The notes under the pieces are model-generated. The model had not been told where the DNA came from. It was given only the letters and a program-made list of their open reading frames with translations, and ran no database searches. Below, in pieces: positions 25,492-37,191 of a stretch of DNA of 64,000 nucleotides. Within the stretch, counting starts at the first letter, position 1. Each line of letters opens with the position of its first letter. The position numbers and the translations under genes were made by a program. The stretch covers positions 8,223,962-8,287,961 of the forward strand of contig NC_044923.1 of NCBI RefSeq assembly GCF_003576645.1. Reading direction: 5' to 3'. Source of the DNA: Ipomoea triloba (Eukaryota > Streptophyta > Magnoliopsida > Solanales > Convolvulaceae).

Positions 25492-27952
25492 ATGGGGGAT
25501 CTCTCAAAATCATCCATTTTCTTCTCCGATCAACACCTCTGCTACGCCGATATTCTCCCTCCGTTGCAGGTTCTCTCTCTTATTCTCTCTCTCTGCATTA
25601 TACAGATCAACTAAGAGAGTAATATGTTCAGGTTCGAGCTAGAATCGAAGTTGCAGTCCTAAATTTCCTCAAAGCCTTAAGTTCTCCAACTCCATCCATC
25701 TCAAATCTTCCTCTGGTGCGCTTTTCTTCTCAAACTCTTTAAATTTACATTTATAATTTGTCCTCATCCTATGTATAGAATTCTAGAGGAACTCACTGTT
25801 TGTCTTTAAAAAAAATTGATATCTAACACTTAATCCTCAATTTATCCAAGTTCAAAAGATCCTACCTAGATTTGTGTGTGTGTGTTTCTTTGTTCTTCAA
25901 TGATTTGGCGAAAATTTATGTATGAAACAGATTAGTAGAAAGTCAAATAATAGCAGAGTGAGTCGAGGACTTTTGACTGATGAATCCTGGATTTTTCTCT
26001 CCTATTCATTTTGTACGCGTTCGTTAATGAGGGAGAATACTGCCAAGTCTTTTGTAAGAGGTGAGGAGAGATAAGCGGTTCAGTGTTCGATTTATTTGCT
26101 ATGCTTACAATTTTGTACTATTGATTTTCGTTTATGTCATTCAAGTGTGGAAGGTTATGGAGATGTGTTACCAAATTCTGAGTCATGATGACAAAAGGGT
26201 GACCCAAAGAGAATTATTTTACAAGCTGCTCTGTGATTCACAAGAGTATTTTAATTCTCAACTGCAGGTCAACAGGACGGTCCAAGGTCTAAATCATTTA
26301 TGTTCTTGTTCGTTTCTTTGATTATGCTAGTTTTAGATACTGTCTGCTGCATCTGTTTCATATTTAAAGAATTTCAGATAATTTTTTTTTTTTTTGTGAA
26401 AAATAGATTTGGTAGCATTGCTTCATTGTAGTCGCTACAGTCTTGGAATAATGGCATCCAGCAGAGGAGCAGTTGCTGGCCGTCTTTTGCTGCAGGCATT
26501 GATCTTTACCCTTTGCCTGCACTTTTAAATATTTCTTCATTTCAGCCTTAATTAGCTCATGTTCACTGACCAGAGTACCAGTCCGCTGAATCAGTATCAT
26601 AGTGTTGTTTATGTCTATCCTAGACTTCTTGCCAGAACTTTTGATGATCCACTGGAATGTTGAGAAAACTTCAAAAGGATTAAGAACTAGAAATTTGGAG
26701 ATGCTAGTTAAGTTGTTAATGGTAGATTAGTAGTCCATTTGTTATTTCTAGTTTATTTCTAAAGTATTCATCTACAGAGTTAAGTAGATTCATATCTTCT
26801 CACTTTGAACCATTTCAAAAGGAGCCAAACCAAGAGTTTGTGGATTGCTCTACTTGTGGGTCTTCGGGTTATGCTATTTCTGGGGACCTGAGCCTGTTGG
26901 AAAAATTAGTCATGAAGTCAGATGCCCGGTATATCATTGTAGTGGAAAAGGTATCTTCTTATAAACACATTTAAGAACCTTTTGCTATAGATGCTGCAAC
27001 TTACTGAAACCTCGTGTATTTGTAGCATGCTATATTCCAGCGGCTCGCTGAGGATCGCATTTTCAATCAAATCCCATGCATTCTAGTCACTGCAAAAGGG
27101 TATCCAGATATTGCCACTAGGTGAGGTTAGAAACTAAGCAGAACATTGAATCTTCTTCTGTAGTCTTGACTGAAGTTATAGCTAAACTCCCACAAGGCAC
27201 CCTCTTAATTGATCTTTTTTAGTTCTTGGCATAAGATGATATTTTCTGAGTTTTTGAAATTGCACAGGTTTCTTCTTCATCGGATGAGCAGGCAATTTTC
27301 CAGCATTCCAATTCTAGGTTTGGTGGACTGGTATTCACTGCCTTACTGAGTTACTGGCATTGCTTCACCTTAAGCAACAAGTATTCATTTGCATCTTCCA
27401 AAATGATTTCTTTAGGAACCCTGCTGGCTTGGCAATACTGTGCACATTCAAGTATGGCAGTATAGGGATGGGCCTGGAAGCTTTTAGATATGGTGCCTTT
27501 CTCTGCTCTTCCATTAGATGGAATGTGAGAATTCAGAAATCTCCTCAATAGGATTTGAATTCGGTTTGTTTCCAATCGTGCAGCTTGCAATGTAAAGTGG
27601 CTTGGATTGCGAAAGGATGATATAGAGAAGCTAGTACCAGAAGAATCTTTAGTCCCTCTGAAGCAGCGAGATCTTCAGATTGCAAAAAGCTTGATATCAT
27701 CAGAGGTTTTGCAGGTAAAGCTTCAAACACTCAATGAATGGCACGCTGTATCTTTTCCCGGTTTGTTACATGACTAGTCAATATTGTTGACATTTCATTT
27801 CATTTAATTTGATTCAGGATAATTACAAAGAAGAATTGGCAGTGATGGTTGAGAGTGATAGAAGGGCAGAAATTGAAGCTCTCTACTTCCATGGTTATGA
27901 TTTCTTAGGAAAGTTCATTGCCAACAAAATTGTGCAGATGGATTACATTTGA
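25492..27952 (+). CDS. SPO11-2: SPO11-2, meiotic topoisomerase VI-A-like protein
   Basis: Eleven exons join in frame: 25492-25569, 25632-25715, 25931-26060, 26146-26286, 26407-26495, 26822-26950, 27026-27120, 27268-27330, 27416-27492, 27584-27714 and 27818-27952. They give 383 aa, the length I recall for the Arabidopsis protein. TQRELFYK holds the DNA-attacking tyrosine (about residue 123) in the winged-helix domain. [13 protein letters not shown] follows. The Toprim part has VVEK (Glu about 216) and VDWNPAG (Asp about 269), the metal-binding positions. This protein acts with SPO11-1 and MTOPVIB in the nucleus to make the double-strand breaks that start meiotic recombination. Intron 5 begins CAG/GCATTG, so it seems to be a GC-AG intron; all other introns are GT-AG. 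The gene lies about 750 bp after GH9 on the same strand. Its 3' end is followed within about 130 bp by retroelement sequence. Confidence 0.95.
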
Positions 27953-28080
27953 TTTGATTATATGCATTCACTTCGGCAACTGAAGTAGGCAAATGAACTG
28001 CTCTGTAGCACCCAGCACACTCTTAATTTGGGTATCTTAAAGGTTTTCCCTTTTCAAAATTTTAGTGCTATCTAAAGTTA

Positions 28081-28354
28081 CAAACCTCTTCAACTCGAGG
28101 TTTGGTGTGCTCGTGAAGGCCCACCTGCGAATGGAAGAAACGAAGAATTAGCGTGAGACCCAGCCCCCAGGGCATTCAGAAACGCAGAGCTACCGTCGAG
28201 CATATGATCTGGCAAGGTTCATGGCGACGTCCAAGTTTGACGGGTTCTGGTTCTCGACGTCGATCCGGAGCCAATCGTCCAAGCCCGAGGTATAAAGGTC
28301 GACTTCTTGATCATGGCGAACTGTGGTGGCCCACAGTAACATCAACTGGAACTC
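28081..28354 (-). mobile_element. Ty3/gypsy gag fragment, distal part
   Basis: This is the continuation, on the minus strand, of the gag frame interrupted by the copia element. From the insertion site it reads through LMLLWATTVRHDQEVD and LDVAMNLARSYARR, then needs a frame change to continue to about 28081. No zinc knuckle, protease or polymerase follows, so the element is truncated here, just after the SPO11-2 3' region. Confidence 0.6.
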
Positions 28355-28832
28355 TGTCGGCAAAGAATGTTGCAGCAGCCATAATTAGGCAAATATCAAC
28401 AATTGACAAAGAATTAGGCAAGTCAAAAAGGGTTAGGCATGGAGTTAGGCACCTACCAAAATATTTATTATTTGGTCCCTAAACTTTGGACTAACTACAA
28501 AATGACCCCAATTTCTCAACTATAAATAGGGAGGTCATTTGCCATTCTTGTCATCCCAAATCATTCTATTCTTCCCTCATATACTAGAGATATTAGAGAG
28601 TTTGTTGAGTGTATTTCTCCTTCCTAGCAAGAGAGAATTATCCTTGTTTTATCCTTGTTAGTTAGAGAGTGGTTGTAACTCCTATTTTCTCATAGTGAAA
28701 TTCTTCTACCCTTGCCCGTGGTTTTTACCCTAATTTGTTTAGGGGTTTTCCACGTAAAATCTGTGCCTCATTTATTTTTCTTTCTCAAATTATTGTTGCA
28801 ATCTGATCTATCCCACTTCCGCGGGCGCAACA
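28355..28832 (+). repeat. 5' LTR of the copia element
   Basis: 478 bp, from TGTCGGCAAAG to GGGCGCAACA. A TATAAATA box at about 28521 could start the element transcript. Confidence 0.95.
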
Positions 28833-28834
28833 AT

Positions 28835-28846
28835 TGGTATCAGAGC
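28835..28846 (+). other. Copia primer-binding site
   Basis: TGGTATCAGAGC, complementary to the 3' end of initiator methionine tRNA, starts two bases after the 5' LTR. Confidence 0.9.
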
Positions 28847-28884
28847 CTTCAGATATATTGTTCAGAATTTGTTTCAAGAACAAT

Positions 28885-31800
28885 ATGGCAGTGAAATTTG
28901 AGATTGAAAAATTCAATGGGAAAAATTTCTCATTGTGGAAATTGAAGGTGAAGGCTATCCTGAGGAAAGACAACTGTCTAACAGCTATCAGTGAAAGGCC
29001 GGTGGATTTTACTGATGACAAAAAAATGGAGCGAGATGAACGAGGATGCTATGGCGGATCTATACCTATCAATAGCAGATGGAGTATTGTCAAGCATCGA
29101 GGAGAAGAAGACGGCCAAGGAGATTTGGGATCACCTCAACCGGTTGTACGAGGCCAAGTCACTGCACAACAAAATTTTCCTTAAGAGGAAATTATATACT
29201 CTTCGTATGTCAGAATCTACTTTAGTGACGGAACACTTAAATACGCTGAATACTCTATTTTCCCAGCTTACATCTCTAAGCTGTAAAATAGAGCCACAGG
29301 AGCGTGCGAAACTTCTACTTCAGAGTCTACCTGATTCGTATGATCAGCTCATCATCAACTTAACAAACAACATCCTTACAGACTATCTAGTCTTCGATGA
29401 TGTTGCAGCTGCGGTTCTTGAAGAAGAAAGTCGGCGCAAGAACAAGGAAGACAGACAAGTCAATCTGCAACAGGCAAAGACGTTAACGGTGATGAGAGGA
29501 AGGTCAACAGAACGTGGCCAAAACAGTGGTCGTGGTAGATCAAAATCAAGTAAGAAGAATTTAAAGTGTTACAATTGTGGAAAGAAGGGTCACCTGAAAA
29601 AAGATTGTTGGAATTTACCTCAAAATTCCAATCCTCAAGGAAATGTTGCAAGTACCTCGGATGATGGAAGTGTTCTCTGTTGTGAAGCATCAATAGCCAG
29701 GGAAGGCAGAAAAAGGTTCGAGGATATATGGCTCATAGACTCGGGAGCCACATATCACATGACCTCAAGGAAAGAATGGTTCCATCATTATGAACCAATC
29801 TCAGGAGGATCTGTGTACAGCTGCGACGATCATGCCTTGGAGATTATTGGCATTGGAACCATCAAGCTGAAGATGTACGATGGAACACTCCAAACTGTTC
29901 AGGATGTGCGGCACGTGAAGGGCCTGAAGAAAAATCTATTATCCTATGGAATATTGGATAATAGTGCAACCAAGATTGAAACACAGAAAGGAGTCATGAA
30001 GATTTTCCAAGGAGCGCTTGTGGTGATGAAAGGGGAGAAGATAGCTGCAAATCTATACATGCTGAAGGGAGAGACTTTGCAAGAAGCAGAGGCATCGGTT
30101 GCCGCATGTAGTCCAGACTCTACGCTGTTATGGCATCAGAAACTTGGGCACATGTCAGAACAAGGAATGAAGATTCTTGTGGAGCAAAAGCTACTTCCGG
30201 GGTTAACAAAGGTATCACTTCCTTTGTGTGAGCATTGTATAACAAGTAAGCAACACCGTCTTAAATTCAGCACATCAAATTCTAGAGGCAAGGTTGTTCT
30301 AGAATTGGTTCACTCTGATGTGTGGCAAGCACCGGTTCCATCCCTAGGAGGGGCAAAGTATTTTGTCTCATTCATCGACGATTACTCTAGGAGATGCTGG
30401 GTGTACCCTATCAAGAGAAAGTCAGATGTGTTTGCGACTTTCAAAGCCTTCAAAGCACGGGTGGAACTTGATTCCGGGAAGAAGATCAAGTGTTTCAGGA
30501 CAGATAATGGAGGGGAATATACAAGTGAGGAATTTGATGACTTCTGCAAGAAGGAAGGCATCAAAAGGCAGTTCACGGTGGCATACACTCCTCAACAAAA
30601 TGGAGTGGCAGAGCGGATGAACAGAACCTTGCTGGAAAGGACAAGAGCAATGTTGAGGGCTGCGGGCTTAGAAAAATCATTCTGGGCAGAAGCAGTCAAT
30701 ACCGCCTGTTATTTGGTGAATCGAGCTCCATCAACTGCAATCGAGCTGAAGACACCAATGGAGATGTGGACTGGTAAGCCTGTTGATTATTCAAACCTCC
30801 ATATATTTGGAAGCATTGTGTATGCAATGTACAATGCCCAGGAAATTACAAAGTTGGATCCGAAGTCCAGGAAATGTAGATTCTTGGGGTATGCTGATGG
30901 AGTAAAGGGGTATCGCTTGTGGGATCCCACTGCCCACAAAGTTGTCATCAGCAGGGATGTTATCTTTGTAGAGGACAAGCTACAAAGAGGAGAAGTTGAT
31001 GATAGCACAGAAAAGGAGAAGCCAGAAACTACTCAGATACAGGTAGAGGAGGAATTTGAACAAGATTCTTCTGAAGCAGAACCGGCGCACGAGGAACCAG
31101 AACCAGAACGCTCTAGAGCTCCAACAACTCGTCAATCAGACCGTGAGAGAAGACGTCCCACTTGGCACTCAGATTATGTTATGGAAGGGAATGTTGCATA
31201 CTGCCTTCTAACAGAGGATGGTGAGCCATCAACCTTTCAGGAGGCGATAAACAGCTCAGATGTTTCTCAATGGACGGCAGCAATGCAGGAAGAAATAGAA
31301 GCTCTCCATAAAAATAATACATGGGAACTTGTGCCACTACCACAAGGAAGGAAGCCAATTGGTAACAAATGGGTCTTCAAAATCAAAAGGAATGGTGACG
31401 ATCAAGTGGAGCGGTATCGTGCAAGACTGGTGGTGAAGGGATATGCTCAGAAAGAAGGTATTGATTTCAATGAAATATTTTCACCTGTGGTTCGACTAAC
31501 AACAGTTCGTGTAGTTTTGGCGATGTGTGCTACATTCAACTTACATCTAGAGCAGCTAGATGTGAAAACGACTTTTCTTCATGGAGATCTTGAATAAGAG
31601 ATATATATGCTCCAGCCTGAAGGATTTGAAGACAAAGAGAATCAGAACTTGGTTTGCAGGTTGAACAAATCTCTGTACGGTTTAAAGCAGGCGCCAAGGT
31701 GTTGGTATAAGAGATTTGATTCCTTCATCATGTGCCTTGGATACAACAGACTGAATGCAGACCCTTGTGCATATTTCAAGAGGTTTGGAAAAGATAACTT

Positions 31801-32782
31801 TGTTATATTGCTGTTGTATGTAGATGACATGTTGGTCGCAGGCCCCAACAAAGATCACATTGATGAATTGAAGGCACAACTGGCTAGGGAATTCGAAATG
31901 AAGGACTTGGGACCAGCAAACAAGATTCTAGGGATGCAAATTCACCGAGGCAGAGGTAATAGGAAGATTTGGCTTTCTCAAAAGAATTATTTAAAGAAAA
32001 TCTTGTCACGTTTCAGCATGCAAGATTGTAAGCCAATTTCTACCCCTCTTCCTATTAATCTCAAAGTATCCTCAAGTATGAGTCCTAGCAATGAAGAAGG
32101 GAGGATGGAGATGTCTCGAGTACCGTATGCATCAGCGGTGGGGAGTCTAATGTTCGCTATGATATGTACAAGACCAGACATTGCGCAAGCAGTGGGAGTA
32201 GTTAGTCGGTACATGGCGAATCCAGGCAGAGAGCATTGGAATTGTGTGAAGAGGATCCTAAGATACATCAAGGGGACCTCAGATGTTGCATTATGTTATG
32301 GAGGATCAGACTTTATTATCAACGGGTATGTGGATTCTGACTATGCAGGGGATTTGGATAAAAGTAAATCTACGACAGGATATGTGTTCAAAGTTGCTGG
32401 TGGAGCTGTAAGCTGGGTTTCAAAACTGCAAGCAGTTGTGGCTACGTCAACAACAGAAGCAGAATACGTAGCAGCTACACAAGCCAGTAAAGAAGCAATT
32501 TGGTTGAAAATGCTATTGGAGGAGCTCGGGCACAAACAAGAGTTTGTCTCTTTGTTTTGTGACAATCAGAGTGCCTTGCATCTAGCAAGGAATCCTGCAT
32601 TTCATTCAAGGACGAAACACATACGAGTGCAGTACCATTTCATCCGAGAGAAGGTGGAAGAAGGGACAGTAGATTTGCAGAAAATCCATACCACGGACAA
32701 CGTAGCAGATTTCCTAACAAAGGTAATCAATGTTGATAAGTTTACTTGGTGTCGATCTTCCTGTGGCCTGATAGAGACGTAA
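28885..32782 (+). pseudogene. Copia gag-pol polyprotein with two breaks
   Basis: The polyprotein starts at the ATG at 28885. A run of seven A at about 29018-29024 shifts the frame, and the main frame then runs to 31597. A TAA at 31595-31597 stops it in the RT, and the same frame continues to the natural stop at 32780-32782. Visible domains in order: gag with zinc knuckle CYNCGKKGHLKKDC (from 29567); protease with DSGA (Asp codon 29738); GAG-pre-integrase with WHQKLGHMS; integrase with HSDVW, RTDNGGEY and QQNGVAER (DDE residues); RT with YVDDM (from 31817); and RNase H with STTEAEY and DNQSALHLA. VKTTFLHG has threonine where alanine is usual. Either break would disable this copy, though the A run could be a sequencing error. 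Confidence 0.93.
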
Positions 32783-32848
32783 GCGACATGGAAAGTGCAA
32801 GGTAGAAAGAATGGTGTGAAGATATGATTTTTACAATCTAATCTTCAA

Positions 32849-32857
32849 GTGGGAGAT
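32849..32857 (+). other. Copia polypurine tract
   Basis: AGTGGGAGA, the purine tract that primes plus-strand synthesis, sits directly before the 3' LTR. Confidence 0.8.
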
Positions 32858-33335
32858 TGTCGGCAAAGAATGTTGCAGCAGCCATAATTAGGCAAATATC
32901 AACAATTGACAAAGAATTAGGCAAGTCAAAAAGGGTTAGGCATGGAGTTAGGCACCTACCAAAATATTTATTATTTGGTCCCTAAACTTTGGACTAACTA
33001 CAAAATGACCCCAATTTCTCAACTATAAATAGGGAGGTCATTTGCCATTCTTGTCATCACAAATCATTCTATTCTTCCCTCATATACTAGAGATATTAGA
33101 GAGTTTGTTGAGTGTATTTCTCCTTCCTAGCAAGAGAGAATTATCCTTGTTTTCTCCTTGTTAGTTAGAGAGTGGTTGTAACTCCTATTTTCTCATAGTG
33201 AAATTCTTCTACCCTTGCCCGTGGTTTTTACCCTAATTTGTTTAGGGGTTTTCCACGTAAAATCTGTGCCTCATTTATTTTTCTTTCTCAAATTATTGTT
33301 GCAATCTGATCTATCCCACTTCCGCGGGCGCAACA
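32858..33335 (+). repeat. 3' LTR of the copia element
   Basis: 478 bp, aligned without gaps to the 5' LTR at a constant offset of 4503, with two substitutions. Confidence 0.95.
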
Positions 33336-33875
33336 AACTCGTCATTGTAATCTTCAACGGGACGTCCGCCTTGGTTAAGCTTTGCAAGATTGCCGAGCGC
33401 GTTACCCGGGAGGCTAGGGCCAAAGCGCAGGTAACATCGCTGCTTGAACTGAGGCCACGAGAGTTCTGGCTCCTCCCTCTCTAGACAGAAGTGCCACATT
33501 TGCGCCACCCCGGTCAAGTGAAACGCCGCCAAGCTGACCTGCTCTCCAACGGGAGTGTTCTGCGCCTTGAAGAATTGTTCACAATGGTGAAGCCATCGGG
33601 TGGGATCCTCTCGTCCGTCGTAACGGGGAAACTCTAATCTGTTGAATTTTGGCACGGTGGTGGCGGCGGTAGTAGGCATCGGCGAGGCCTCGGGACGTGG
33701 TCTCCGGACCTGGTGGCTGCTGGAACCCTCCGCCCGCTCTTTCCTGGCCAAGAGCTGCCGGAACATTTGGCGGAGCTCGTCCTGGTCAGCTTTCATGGCG
33801 TCAACGGCAGTTTGCAGGGCCTAGATGGATTCTGCCAGCGATTGGTGGCCCATGACGTCGCTCTAATACCAAATT
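33336..33875 (-). pseudogene. Ty3/gypsy gag, N-terminal part
   Basis: Minus-strand frame with PRYDGREDPTRWLHHCEQFF and LRFGPSLPGNALGNL, the retrotransposon gag domain of plant gypsy elements. It appears to start at an ATG at 33852, just after a methionine-tRNA-type primer site (TGGTATTAGAGC, inverted at 33860-33871). A TAG at 33821-33823 breaks the first residues. The copia element splits the frame at 33336. Only gag remains, so the element cannot move on its own. Confidence 0.85.
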
Positions 33876-34195
33876 TGTGGCGTGTGCCTGGAGGAACGGG
33901 GCTTGAAGGTCGCCCTGGAGAAAAGGTGGAAGGTGGTGATCTATCTATGGTTGCAAATAGATAAAAAAGAATAAAGCAGTAGAATAGGTTGAAAAGTTCT
34001 GGAGTTCTTCCTCTCCAATAGTCATTGAACACAATAATTCGCAGATGATTTATTAACAAACAAGCCATGCTCTTAAGTACTCCAGGAGGCAACGGTAACA
34101 AGCATGAAAGTAGGAAGAAAGAAAACAAATTAAAAACAAAATTAACATCATTAATAACTTATTTAATAAATAAGTAGCTTATTGAATTTGAATGG
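33876..34195 (-). mobile_element. Probable 5' LTR of the gypsy element
   Basis: Sequence beyond the primer site on the minus strand should be the 5' LTR. It begins, on the plus strand, with TGTGGCGTGTGCC. The far end is not defined because no second LTR is present in the window. Confidence 0.5.
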
Positions 34196-34201
34196 GCCTA
34201 G

Positions 34202-34295
34202 GTCCATGTGCCTTCTTTTTTTTTTTATTTATTAACGAGGTAAACCCCACTCCTCACTATGTGAGTATGTGAGTAAAGAGTCCATGTGCCTTCTT
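34202..34295 (-). mobile_element. Tiny truncated retroposon with 16-bp target duplication
   Basis: GTCCATGTGCCTTCTT is repeated exactly at 34202-34217 and 34280-34295. Between them is a 62-bp insert that starts with a T run (a minus-strand poly-A) and contains ACGAGGTAAAC, also seen near 20484. It looks like a SINE or LINE 3' fragment inserted by target-primed reverse transcription. Confidence 0.65.
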
Positions 34296-34505
34296 GCGTC
34301 TGTGATATGTTTGCCAACGAATGCATCACCAGCGCTTTGCAAATTTAGACTTTATTCAATTTAAGTTATTTTTTTCTTTTATTATTATTTTTTCTTTTGG
34401 TACAAAAGGAGAAGATAAAAAAAAAAGAGGATACAAAATGCCAATGCCTTTGGAAATAAATCACTAAAATGATTCTAAGAGACAATAATTAAATTAGGAA
34501 TATAA

Positions 34506-35540
34506 TGTTATGAAAATAAAGAGAACATTTCTAAATATATTGTTCATTAGAAAAGAGAATATACAGTCCCATAAATACATACTAGAAGACTTTTAATAAG
34601 GAAACAAGTTTTTATATGACAACACTCCCCTTCTTCAAATTGGACCATAGATATTAATCATGTCCAACTTGTTACAAAAATAACTAACTCAAATCTCATT
34701 TAGTGCACTCCCTTGAAACAAAAGTTTTGAACACCACCAATGTCACGGACAGCCAGGTGAATCCAATTTAGTGCACTCCCTTGAAACAAAAGCTTAATTT
34801 GGATGCCACGAATACCATTGACAACCGTGTGAGCTTAGAGTGGACGGAACAAGCTTGGGATTGGACACTCTCTCTGAAATGGAAGCTTGGACTCAAAAAG
34901 TGAAGAAGACAAACTCCGAAAAGGACGCAATTTCTTTACTAATGGAAGGGAAGCATGCCCCAAACGACAATGAGCATAAAGAAGGGGTGGCAACACCAAA
35001 ACAAGCAACGAACTCCAATTTAGCAAATTCATCAGCAAAGATATCAATATTGACTTAGTAGATGCATCAGACTTATTTTCAGCCATATCCAAAAAGAACA
35101 GACCACATAACACAAACAAAATCGAGCCCAATTATGTATGAGACAAACTGACCGTAGAGCAAAAGTCAATGGTCCAAACCAAGTCTAGAACTGAGGAGAG
35201 GGGACTCAGGCAACCAAGGAACTAAGAACTATTGACCAAAACATTTTTCAGTCGCTAGAGGAGCCTCACGCGCCATGCTTGAGAAAGTGGCAAGGCGTGA
35301 GCCTCACGCGCTGGTCATAACGTCATCTTCTAGGCAAGGTCGTTGAACACCAACGCTCTTCCCTAGGTTAGAGGTGACGACAACGGAACGAAAAAAAATT
35401 ATCGTAAAGGCTCTGATACCATGTTACGAAAGTAATGAGAAGATTTCTAAATATATTGTCCATTAGAAAAGAGAATATACATCCCTATATGTACATGCTA
35501 CAATACTTCTAATAAGGAAATAAGTTTCCATATGATAACA
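34506..35540 (-). mobile_element. Old defective LTR element (small internal region)
   Basis: Two 119-bp LTRs (34506-34624 and 35422-35540) begin TGTTA and end AACA. They differ at about 18 positions, so the element is old. The primer site GGCTCTGATACCA (inverted) abuts the right LTR, which gives a minus-strand orientation. The 800-bp interior retains only a trace of copia pol (HCRLGHASLPLVKKL on the minus strand). AGGAA lies near both outer ends, five bases off on the left. It is a deleted copia or a TRIM-like derivative. Confidence 0.75.
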
Positions 35541-37191
35541 AGGAAGGTACATGTAATTATTTAGTAACTAAACACCTCTTGTAATAACTCGCATCAACAT
35601 GTTTACTTATTTGACACTTTTCAAGGAAAAGATAACATACTTAGTTAATGATCTATGTAAGAGCGATGTGATCATTCCTATGCCTTACCTTACCTTTATG
35701 TCTCTATAAACTCCAAACTACAAAAGTCAACAAAGATCTAGCAATTTATTTGTAATAGAGAAAATAAAAAGAGTGGATATTCTAACCATCCATCTGTTAT
35801 CCAACATAGTACCTATAGGGTTTGCCAAAAAAATTCCGAACTTGTTTAATAGTACTTTCTCTAACAAAAACATGATTTAAGGTCTTCACGAGCAACACTT
35901 ATCACACAAAATAATATAATGTTCCTTGAAAGATATTGTCAAGAATCCATCTCTAAAGTACCTTCTAACAAGTTACTATAAGTAGAAGGATTTTCTCAAC
36001 TTAAAAGTTTACTCTTAACAAAAAAAAAAAAATCAAGTTAATTACCATCATCCAATGGAGTCCATATGGGCTAAAACTTGAGTCAATATAATTTAATCAA
36101 CCAACTAAGACCCCTCTTCGTATTATATTGCTAAAGTTGGAATCGAGACTTAACACCAAGCAATACACTTTTGCACACAAAGAACCTAACCCGTAGTAAT
36201 CGAATTGAACTCCCACCATGTCATTGAAAACAAGTTTTTAAGTTAGATGTACTTCTCATCCACTAGGCTAATGTCCTAAAGTTGATATTGGCTATTTTGT
36301 TGTGCTAGTGTGTAAAATACTTTGCACAGGTTTGGGACAAGCTTATTTTACTTCTTTACATCTTTGGGCTAGACTTATAATGAGCCAGTAAAACTTATCT
36401 CCAATGTGTTTCGCATGGGCAGCTCAATTAGTTACAGGAGTGAAGTTTAGAAACAACGACTCGGGATCAAGTCTCACCAACGGTAGTTTGGGAGTAACCT
36501 CTCAAAGTGAGTGAGACTCCTTGTGCGCAGTAAGCAAATGTCTAACATCTGTGTTCAACTGACTTACCATGATTTGCATCTTCCTAGATGCTTTGTCGGG
36601 TTGGGATTAACCTTTTGGGAACCACAATTAAAATTGTTCGGTAGGAGTCATTTCCTATTTCCTATAACCCTAATAATAGTATTAACTTGAGAAATTATTA
36701 CTCATTAATCATTATATTGACTAATTATTTATGCATTTGGTATCAATCAAACCTATTTATAGATATCTTAGCTATGAATATAGGATGTATAATAATAATC
36801 AAAGTTATTAATGATATTTTGTATAAAATACTCCATCATAACAAGTAATTATATCATAAATATGAGAATGAAACTTCATATAAAAGTTTTGAGGTTCACT
36901 TGTATCCTAGAAAACAAAACGTAATACATCATTTTCAAGAGAATCAAATTGGGTTCATAAAATGTTTAGCGTGTTGATTAGTTAAAAGAAAGTTTGATGG
37001 TGAATGAACAAAATTTAGGTATTAAATTCATTAGTATAAATAAGTAAAGGCTAATTTTTGCCGAACACCCATAGCCCACAGGAAAGCAATAAGGCCGTCT
37101 GAGGCCTATCTTTGCGAGCGCCATATTCTGAAACGCCATTCTTCTCTCGATTCTTCCATCCATATCGGCGTGGTTCAGCATTGCTCGATCC
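35541..37191. other. Intergenic with SINE, upstream of DDA1
   Basis: No gene is seen. A second-family SINE lies at about 36412-36635. The last 200 bp before 37192 should contain the DDA1 promoter and 5' leader; no clear TATA box is visible. Confidence 0.5.
36412..36635 (+). mobile_element. SINE, same family as 8853-9034
   Basis: CGCATGGGCAGCTCAATTAG (A-box-like) and GGGATCAAGTCTCACC (B-box-like) open the element. AACCTCTCAAAG and GGGATTAACCTTTTGGGAA match the other copy. It is longer because of an insert around TCTAACATCTGTG. Confidence 0.6.

Larger units (their letters stand above)
28355..33335 (+). mobile_element. Ty1/copia LTR retrotransposon, Tork/Tnt1-like, very young
   Basis: A complete element of 4981 bp with two 478-bp LTRs that begin TG and end CA. 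The 5-bp target duplication AACTC is exact (28350-28354 and 33336-33340). The LTRs differ at only two positions (28556 vs 33059 and 28651 vs 33154). A primer-binding site follows the 5' LTR and a purine tract precedes the 3' LTR. The domain order gag, protease, integrase, RT, RNase H is that of copia. It interrupts the gag of an older gypsy element lying in the opposite orientation. Confidence 0.97.

Noticed and set aside
28834..29184. Separate 116-aa gene upstream of the copia ORF
   Set aside because: Its first part is the copia gag start, and the remainder is an out-of-frame reading after the extra A.
36412..36500. Possible tRNA gene
   Set aside because: A- and B-box-like motifs are present, but no cloverleaf forms and the sequence recurs with a non-tRNA body, so it is a SINE.
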